Shown here: one piece after another, positions 1-4,700 of the stretch
How the letters are laid out: each line of letters starts with the position of its first letter
Position numbering within the stretch: the first letter of the stretch is position 1
The notes under the pieces: model-generated
What the model was told of the DNA's origin: nothing
Database searches by the model: none
Seen by the model: the letters and a program-made list of their open reading frames with translations, nothing else
From: Nitrososphaerota archaeon
GTDB lineage: Archaea; Thermoproteota; Nitrososphaeria; Nitrososphaerales; Nitrosopumilaceae
DNA: 7,094 bases
Assembly (NCBI GenBank): GCA_030624325.1
Contig: JAUXKJ010000014.1
Location: 1-7,094, forward strand
Direction of reading: 5' to 3'
Translations under genes and position numbers: made by a program

Positions 1-155
1 GAAAGTTTATTGTGTATTTGTTCTTCAGATATTAGTAATTTTTCTTTTAAATAATTAGAATTCTTTTCTCCATTTTCTAATTCACTTAAAATTTCTGAAG
101 TAACAGGATCAAACAAACATTCAATAATTTTTTCTGTATCATAATTTTAATTCAT
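1..155 (-). pseudogene. Partial, probable winged-helix regulator; stop codon just after its ATG
   Basis: An open minus-strand frame runs from 146 to the window edge and reads like the start of a small DNA-binding protein. It contains DTEKIIECLFDPVTSEILSE, then a charged turn (LENGEKNS) and a helix-like segment (YLKEKLLISEEQIHNKL). That spacing resembles an archaeal ArsR-like winged helix, but this is inference from pattern only. The obvious start is the ATG at 155-153, directly abutting the TAA stop of the upstream VWA gene, which suggests translational coupling in one operon. However, the third codon is TAA (149-147), so as written the frame would make only Met-Asn. No ATG or GTG follows in frame within the window; the only later TTG lies inside the conserved-looking part. 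The frame may be a nonsense-mutated gene, a sequencing error, or use a non-canonical start. The rest of the gene lies outside the window. Confidence 0.4.
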
Positions 156-1202
156 TTAAATATACAAGCTTTGTTTTGAACTTAAAACTTTTCTTGTTTT
201 TGATAGATAATCCGTAACTAACACTTTATCCATATTCTCTTGATTAATATGAAAGGTTTTTCCTCGTAGTTCCTTCTCAAGATCTTGAGCATATTTCAGA
301 AGTTCTTTTTCTTCACTCACTACAATTGTGTCAATCTCAATTCCATCACGCTTACATTTTTTTGCCTCAACTAAAGTTCTTTCATTAATCTTAGGATCAA
401 CCTTCTTGAATCTATAACAAAGGTATACCATACTACCAGCAGATACATTCAACTTTAGATTTCTTTCATCTTTTATTTTTGATAAAACTGATTTTTGAGG
501 AGTATAGAAATTTGAATATGGTTTTTCAGAGATAATTTCTTGTTTTTGATATTCATTATCAACAAAACATGCGCTTGGTTGTCCATCAGTAATCATTACA
601 ATTCTTTTATTTTGAGCCGAAGTTTTTTGTAAAATTTTTCGTGCAAGTCTAAATGCAGCTTGGTAATTTGTATAATGTAAAAAATTTTCATTAGCATCAT
701 ATGTTTTTAGAAATGGAATATCAAAAGGATCAACTATAGAAGCCATTGAAGCAAAACCAACAATTGAAAGAGAGTCATTTGGAAAAAATTTCTTATTAAG
801 TAAATAAAGACTCCATAAGGCTTTCTTGGCAGCTTCAATTCTACTTTTACCATTTTTTCCCAACGCGAATTTCATAGTTGAGCTTAAATCAATGCAATAA
901 ACAACTGCAACTCTTACATCTTCAAGAGTTTCAAATTCCTCCAGATCTTCTGGATGTAAATTTAATGGAAAATCAATTTTTGTGTCTGATTTGGAAATTC
1001 TTTGTATGGTATTGAGTATTGTTTGAGGTACGCAAAGAAATTTTATATCATTTCCCTTTTCAAATTTTTTTGTTGTATCAATTATAACATTTCCTTCTCC
1101 TGAAAAATTTGTTTCATGCATTCCAAACTCTGAAGAGCTAAGATCTTTCGTAACATCTTGAAGAATTTTCCTGCCAATAGTAAAAAATCCCTTATGAGTC
1201 AA
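156..1202 (-). CDS. VWA (von Willebrand factor A) domain protein, partner of ChlI/MoxR-type ATPase
   Basis: This is a cytoplasmic-looking VWA protein with no signal peptide or membrane segment. Numbered from the TTG at 1202, residues 1-20 (MTHKGFFTIGRKILQDVTKD) match the 'LTxxGLxxIGxxxLxDxxxDL' block preceding the VWA domain in ATPase-linked VWA proteins. A Gly-rich block follows (SGEGN, 34-38). The VWA domain spans roughly 97-295, with MIDAS residues D105-x-S107-x-T109, T178 and D206 (ITDGQP). Thr replaces the usual last Ser of DxSxS, which should still bind metal. A stretch of about 80 residues separates D206 from the last strand (IDTIVV), longer than I expect. The start is doubtful: TTG is the first usable codon, but the frame stays open back to 1268 and encodes ITKFLREKGYLRDNKKW, which looks like genuine family sequence. 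The frame is broken only by the TAG at 1271-1269. The gene probably should begin at 1511. Its likely role is an ATPase-driven co-chaperone; the client is unknown. Confidence 0.8.
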   Translation of the reverse strand: MTHKGFFTIGRKILQDVTKDLSSSEFGMHETNFSGEGNVIIDTTKKFEKGNDIKFLCVPQTILNTIQRISKSDTKIDFPLNLHPEDLEEFETLEDVRVAVVYCIDLSSTMKFALGKNGKSRIEAAKKALWSLYLLNKKFFPNDSLSIVGFASMASIVDPFDIPFLKTYDANENFLHYTNYQAAFRLARKILQKTSAQNKRIVMITDGQPSACFVDNEYQKQEIISEKPYSNFYTPQKSVLSKIKDERNLKLNVSAGSMVYLCYRFKKVDPKINERTLVEAKKCKRDGIEIDTIVVSEEKELLKYAQDLEKELRGKTFHINQENMDKVLVTDYLSKTRKVLSSKQSLYI

Positions 1203-1268
1203 CCATTTTTTATTGTCTCGAAGATAACCCTTTTCCCGTAAGAATTTTGTTATCGATTGTCCCCCTTC

Positions 1269-1511
1269 CTAGGTTTGTTCTTCAAATTCCGAACTTGTAT
1301 GTGACTTTTCATCTTGTTCTTTACTGAGAGCGTTTTGTAAGGCAGATTCAAGTTCTTCTAAATCTGGGGTTTTTTCTTTCATAGCTTGTTTTGATAATGT
1401 TTCTAAAATTTGTTGTAGTTTTGCTTTGAGACGTGAATCTCTGGATTTTTTTCCATCTTCTTTGTTTTTATTTAAAAAATAAACAAAATTACTTGTGCTA
1501 TGCTGCAACAT
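1269..1511 (-). CDS. N-terminal fragment of the VWA protein (80 codons, ended by in-frame TAG)
   Basis: A short charged protein begins at an ATG lying inside the last codons of the ATPase gene (14-bp overlap, typical of translational coupling). Residues 15-75 are rich in Lys, Glu and Gln with heptad-like Leu spacing (LKAKLQQILETLSKQ, LEELESALQNAL), suggesting a helical or coiled-coil segment. It has no recognised domain of its own. The frame ends at TAG (1271-1269), and the following 22 codons plus the 348-codon VWA frame are in exactly the same frame. Together they would give a protein of about 450 residues with a helical N-terminus, a small connecting domain and a VWA domain, a layout I recall for VWA proteins next to ChlI-like ATPases. 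I therefore read this as the N-terminal part of one interrupted gene. A free-standing small protein is the alternative. Confidence 0.6.
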   Translation of the reverse strand: MLQHSTSNFVYFLNKNKEDGKKSRDSRLKAKLQQILETLSKQAMKEKTPDLEELESALQNALSKEQDEKSHTSSEFEEQT

Positions 1512-3129
1512 AACCTACTTCTTTTTTATCTAAGATTTTTGGATTAACCCAACATAATCCTTCAAGGATTATTTCTGTCAAGGCTGCGTGCAGTTCATTT
1601 TCATTGTCTTCATTAATAATTAATGATTTAGAATTTATATCATAATGGTCAGTCTTTGAAATAATGTCCTTTTGTTCAGTTTTAATTTGTTCTAATTTGG
1701 ATTCTACAAGTGTTTTGAGGTTTTTGAAATTTGTAAGTTGTTCCTTATAAGATACTTTGCCGTTACTCCAGACTATCTGTTGAGAGACCTCAAATGTCTT
1801 TCCATTAAATTCATCTTTTACAGATTCTAAAACCTCAGAAGTTACACCATTCAAATACTCTAAACATGTTTCTTTAATTGATTCAGAAATTAATTCTATA
1901 AACAATTTTTCCCGATTTGATTTAGTATCATCCATTTCAACAAGTTCAAATTTTGATACTTGTTCAAGGCAATTCAAATCAGAAATTCGTGGTACTGGTA
2001 AAAACTTGTGTGAAATTGCTCTTGTTCTTTCTGCTTCTCCAACAAGTATTTCCAAGCCATGAATTCCCATCCTAACGCTTACTCCTCTTTCTTGATTGAT
2101 TTCTTGACTATTCCTTGTTTTTTGTACGTATCTTAATAGTGTCATCAATAAAGGAGCCAAAATCAAGGAATTGGAAATTTTTGCTTCTTGAAGAATTATC
2201 AACATTTCATCTTCTAATGAATTTGGATAATGAGTATGAATATGGCTTTTTAGTCTATCATAGAGAGGTTCAATTACTTTTCCTGAATGAGTATAGTCAA
2301 CAGGATTAGCAGTGGCAAAAAAAACTGTTTTTGGTTCAAAAATTACTGGGTAGGAACCCGTTGTAAATCTGCCTTCTTGTAGTACAGAAAGTAACGCAAC
2401 TTGTTTTCTTGGATCCAATACCGGTAGTTCATCAATACAAAAAATTCCATGTTTTGCCTGCATGAGCTGACCTGGAGAATAAGACTCAATTTTGTACATT
2501 TCAATTCCTTTTTTTGCAACTTTAATTGCATCAATATATCCAACTAAATCCTTTACAGAAATGTCAGGAGTGGCAAGAACATACTTGAATCTATCCTTTC
2601 CCTTAACCCAATTAATTGGAGTATCTAATTTTTGGTCCTGAATTGTTTCAATGCTTTCTGGACTTACAAAAAATTTGGGACCAGAAATAAATTCAACATT
2701 ATCATTTAAAATTGAAATAAGATCATCTGATGGTAAATCCATCGGACAATCATTAGTAATACTGTTTTTGATTACTGGAATTGGTGATAAAAGATTCTCA
2801 GCAATGGTTTCTACGATTTTTGTTTTGGCCTGACCAATCTGTCCAATCAGAAACACATCATGTCCAGAAAGAATTGCTCTATCTAAAGAGGGTATAACGT
2901 CTTGATCAAAACCTATTATTTTTGGATACTTGGGATTACCAGAATGAATTAAAGAAATTAAATTTTGTCTTAGTTGTTCTTTTACTCCTACTAATTTGTA
3001 ATTGATTTCTAAAAGGTCTCCCAAAGTATTAATTTCTTCATAGTCTTCTGGCAATCCTGCTTTTAATTCTGTGTATTTTGGTGCAGAAGAATAACTTTGT
3101 TTAACTAGGTTCTCATAATCATCCGACAT
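1498..3129 (-). CDS. AAA+ ATPase of the ChlI/MoxR (magnesium-chelatase-like) type
   Basis: This 543-residue AAA+ ATPase probably acts as the motor of a two-part machine with the downstream VWA protein, as in ChlI/ChlD, MoxR/VWA and CbbQ/CbbO pairs. Visible motifs are Walker A G96-QIGQA-K102-T103 (the GxxGxAK[ST] form seen in MoxR and ChlI), Walker B GIFCIDE (D233, E234), sensor 1 in FATANP (N275), a candidate arginine finger R292 in LYDRL, and a candidate sensor 2 in RGVSVR (R353). The first 90 residues hold a leader helix region. The section after residue 400 is family-specific, with charged helices and no recognised fold. The start is supported by a TATA-like element centred about 27 bp upstream, which fits a leaderless message. 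True magnesium chelation for chlorophyll is very unlikely in this organism; the substrate is unknown. The gene is intact, unlike its downstream partner. Confidence 0.88.
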   Translation of the reverse strand: MSDDYENLVKQSYSSAPKYTELKAGLPEDYEEINTLGDLLEINYKLVGVKEQLRQNLISLIHSGNPKYPKIIGFDQDVIPSLDRAILSGHDVFLIGQIGQAKTKIVETIAENLLSPIPVIKNSITNDCPMDLPSDDLISILNDNVEFISGPKFFVSPESIETIQDQKLDTPINWVKGKDRFKYVLATPDISVKDLVGYIDAIKVAKKGIEMYKIESYSPGQLMQAKHGIFCIDELPVLDPRKQVALLSVLQEGRFTTGSYPVIFEPKTVFFATANPVDYTHSGKVIEPLYDRLKSHIHTHYPNSLEDEMLIILQEAKISNSLILAPLLMTLLRYVQKTRNSQEINQERGVSVRMGIHGLEILVGEAERTRAISHKFLPVPRISDLNCLEQVSKFELVEMDDTKSNREKLFIELISESIKETCLEYLNGVTSEVLESVKDEFNGKTFEVSQQIVWSNGKVSYKEQLTNFKNLKTLVESKLEQIKTEQKDIISKTDHYDINSKSLIINEDNENELHAALTEIILEGLCWVNPKILDKKEVGYVAA

Positions 3130-3151
3130 GAGTTAACTTGGTTTCCTTTCC

Positions 3152-3160
3152 ATTTATACA
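3152..3160 (-). promoter_or_regulatory. Candidate TATA box for the leftward ATPase operon (leaderless)
   Basis: Read on the minus strand this is TGTATAAAT, a good match to an archaeal TATA element. Its centre lies about 27 bp before the ATPase ATG (3129), so transcription would start at or within a base or two of the ATG, giving a leaderless mRNA as is common in this group. No clear purine-rich BRE is seen upstream. On the plus strand the same bases read ATTTATACA and could also serve rps13, with a transcript start near 3183 and a leader of about 26 nt. The spacing is observed; the function is inferred. Confidence 0.45.
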
Positions 3161-3192
3161 ATTAGTGAAAAGTCCTTAAGAAAAGGAATTCA

Positions 3193-3200
3193 ATATTTAA
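3193..3200 (+). promoter_or_regulatory. Weak alternative TATA-like element for rps13
   Basis: ATATTTAA is preceded by a purine-rich stretch (AAAAGGAA, 3181-3188) that could act as a BRE. The predicted transcript start would be near 3220, downstream of the ATG at 3209. This element therefore fits only if rps13 starts at the TTG at 3245. The plus-strand reading of the element at 3152-3160 is the competing promoter. AT-rich sequence makes such matches common, so this is a weak call. Confidence 0.22.
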
Positions 3201-3208
3201 TTTCTAGC

Positions 3209-3946
3209 ATGGTTTTTATCGGGGTTTCTGCGAATTTTGGATGCTTGAGTGAAAAGGAATTCGAACATATTGTAAGAATTGTAGGAAACGATATTCTAGG
3301 AGAGAAAAAGACCATTGTTGGCCTTACTCAAATTAGCGGAATTGGGTTTAATTTTGCAAATGCAATACTAAATTCACTAAAAATAGATTCTAACACCAAT
3401 ATTGGAAATCTATCTAATTCTGAGATACAATCTATTGAGAATATAATTAAAAATTCTTCATCAGAAAATTTTCCAAATTGGTTCTTGAATAGAAGAAAGG
3501 ATCTTGAAACTGGAAAGAATATGCATTTGATTACATCTGATATTGCACTTACTGTAAGAAATGATATTGAAAGAGAAAAAACGGTCAATAGTTGGAGAGG
3601 TATTCGACATATGTTTGGTTTGAAAGTAAGAGGCCAAAGAACACGCACTACTGGTAGAAAAGGTGGAGCAGTTGGTGTGAAAAAAGGTGGAAAAATTTTG
3701 CCTGCAGGTGCACCAGGTGCAGAAGGAGCAGCTGAAGGTGCTGAAGCACCAGCTGAAGGAGCAGAAGCTGCACCGACTACAGAAAAAGCTGGAGGAGCTA
3801 AAGGAGCTGCACCAACTACAGAAAAAGCTGGAGGAGCTAAAGGAGCTGCACCGACTAAAGAAAAAGCTGGAGGAGCTAAAGGAGCTGCACCGACTAAAGA
3901 AAAAGCTGGTGGAGCTAAAGGAGCAAAAGGAGAATCAAAAAAATAG
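3209..3946 (+). CDS. rps13: 30S ribosomal protein S13 (uS13) with long repeat-containing C-terminal tail
   Basis: This is archaeal uS13, a protein of the small-subunit head that contacts the 50S subunit and the P-site tRNA. The core spans about residues 14-160. It has [20 protein letters not shown] at the N-terminus, the helix-turn motif [13 protein letters not shown] (42-54), WFLNRRKD, and the conserved [20 protein letters not shown] (128-147) followed by TGRKGG. Archaeal uS13 is usually about 150 residues; this one is 245. Residues from about 165 onward form a low-complexity tail, first Ala/Gly/Glu-rich and then four copies of a 13-residue unit (AAPT[TK]EKAGGAKG), ending AKGESKK. The start is uncertain. 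The ATG at 3209 adds 12 residues ([12 protein letters not shown]) not expected for the family, whereas the in-frame TTG at 3245 would give [12 protein letters not shown], a more typical N-terminus. The gene is followed 9 nt later by rps4, almost certainly in one operon. Confidence 0.95.
   Translation: MVFIGVSANFGCLSEKEFEHIVRIVGNDILGEKKTIVGLTQISGIGFNFANAILNSLKIDSNTNIGNLSNSEIQSIENIIKNSSSENFPNWFLNRRKDLETGKNMHLITSDIALTVRNDIEREKTVNSWRGIRHMFGLKVRGQRTRTTGRKGGAVGVKKGGKILPAGAPGAEGAAEGAEAPAEGAEAAPTTEKAGGAKGAAPTTEKAGGAKGAAPTKEKAGGAKGAAPTKEKAGGAKGAKGESKK
3767..3922 (+). repeat. Four tandem 39-bp in-frame repeats in the rps13 tail
   Basis: Four consecutive units (3767-3805, 3806-3844, 3845-3883, 3884-3922) each encode AAPT[TK]EKAGGAKG. 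Units 1 and 2 have ACA (Thr) where units 3 and 4 have AAA (Lys). Unit 2 uses CCA where the others use CCG, and unit 4 has one GGT for GGA. The remaining bases are identical, including third codon positions, which points to recent tandem duplication rather than old selected repetition. Because 39 is a multiple of three, gain or loss of a unit keeps the frame. The stretch before the array (about 3707-3766) is a looser Gly/Ala/Glu repeat built of similar codons. Confidence 0.95.
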
Positions 3947-3950
3947 GTGA
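3946..3950 (+). promoter_or_regulatory. Shine-Dalgarno motif for rps4
   Basis: GGTGA begins on the last base of the rps13 TAG stop and ends 5 nt before the rps4 ATG. It matches part of the archaeal anti-SD target (GGAGGTGA). It supports the ATG at 3956 over the ATG at 3952-3954, which is in another frame, and indicates that rps4 is translated from an internal site of a joint rps13-rps4 mRNA. Confidence 0.6.
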
Positions 3951-3955
3951 AATGA

Positions 3956-4660
3956 ATGGGAGATCCTAAATATCCAAGAAGAGCTTGGAAAAAACCAAAA
4001 CGTCCACTTAATTATGATCTTAAAATGGAAGAATTGAAAACTCTGGGTACATTTGGTTTGAAAACCAAACGAGAATTATGGAAAGCACATACACAACTCT
4101 CCAAATTTAGACATCAAGCTCGTTCTTTGCTTGCACTCCGAGAAGAAAAAAGAAAAAGGGAGGAACCTATTTTGATGAATTCATTAACTAGAATAGGATT
4201 AGTAGGTGAAAGTTCAACCCTTGATGACGTTTTAAATCTTCAAGTAACTGATTTGTTATCACGTAGATTGCAGACAATTGTACATAAGACGTTAGAATTC
4301 AAAACACCATACCAAGCAAGACAAGCAGTTGTTCATGGTCACGTAATGATTGGAGATAGAATTGTTAATGTTCCATCATATACTGTTCAGATTGCAGAAG
4401 AAAAAGACATTCATTTTACTGAAGGTACATCTTTGAAAAATCTCTTAGCACAAACTCCAAAGGAAGCTCCTGAGATGGAAGAAAAACCTACAGAAGCACC
4501 TTCAAAAGCTGAAGTAGAATCAAAACCTGCAGAGGAGAATAAGGAATCAAAACCTTCTGAAGAACCAAAAGTTGAGGGAACTGTGGCTCAAGAGAAGGTT
4601 GAAAGTAAAACCCCTAGTCCTGAGGTTGAGAATTCTTCTACAAAACAATCACAAGATTAA
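3956..4660 (+). CDS. rps4: 30S ribosomal protein S4 (uS4) with low-complexity C-terminal extension
   Basis: This is archaeal uS4, a primary 16S rRNA binder that organises the body of the small subunit. The start MGDPKYPRRAWKKPKRP is characteristic of archaeal uS4. The N-terminal helical part (about 20-100) includes LKTKRELWKAHTQLSKFRHQAR. The S4 RNA-binding domain lies at about 102-145 (SRRLQTIVHKTLEFKTPYQA, then ARQAVVHGHVMIGDRIV). After about residue 165 the protein leaves the family core: the last 70 residues are Glu, Lys, Pro, Ser and Thr only in the main (KPTEAPSKAEVESKPAEE and similar), net acidic and probably disordered. Total length is 234, against the roughly 170-180 usual for archaeal uS4. 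It lies 9 nt after rps13 in the common archaeal order. In many archaea rps11 would follow; here glmS does. Confidence 0.96.
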   Translation: MGDPKYPRRAWKKPKRPLNYDLKMEELKTLGTFGLKTKRELWKAHTQLSKFRHQARSLLALREEKRKREEPILMNSLTRIGLVGESSTLDDVLNLQVTDLLSRRLQTIVHKTLEFKTPYQARQAVVHGHVMIGDRIVNVPSYTVQIAEEKDIHFTEGTSLKNLLAQTPKEAPEMEEKPTEAPSKAEVESKPAEENKESKPSEEPKVEGTVAQEKVESKTPSPEVENSSTKQSQD

Positions 4661-4700
4661 GCTTATCTGTAGATATCTCATATTATGAATTAGAAAAGAC

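Noticed and set aside
1498..3129. Genuine magnesium chelatase for chlorophyll
   Set aside because: ChlI-type motifs are shared by many MoxR-like ATPases; no chlorophyll genes are present and the inferred organism does not make chlorophyll.
3173..3187. Small inverted repeat TCCTT-aagaa-AAGGA upstream of rps13
   Set aside because: The arms are only 5 bp with a 5-nt loop; too weak to call an operator or hairpin.
3180..3262. 12-bp direct repeat GAAAAGGAATTC at 3180-3191 and 3251-3262
   Set aside because: One exact 12-mer pair is expected by chance in an AT-rich 7-kb window, and the second copy simply encodes the conserved EKEF of uS13.
3328..3648. 106-codon minus-strand frame antisense to rps13
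   Set aside because: It is antisense to the conserved uS13 core, hydrophobic only because of the complement, with no promoter or start signals.
3687..3950. 87-codon plus-strand frame rich in Leu, Lys and Glu
   Set aside because: It is the +1 shadow of the rps13 repeat tail; its apparent repetition comes from the 39-bp units.
4671..4690. Possible TATA-like sequence (GATATC, CATATTAT) before glmS
   Set aside because: Neither the match nor the spacing to the ATG at 4701 is convincing in this AT-rich spacer.
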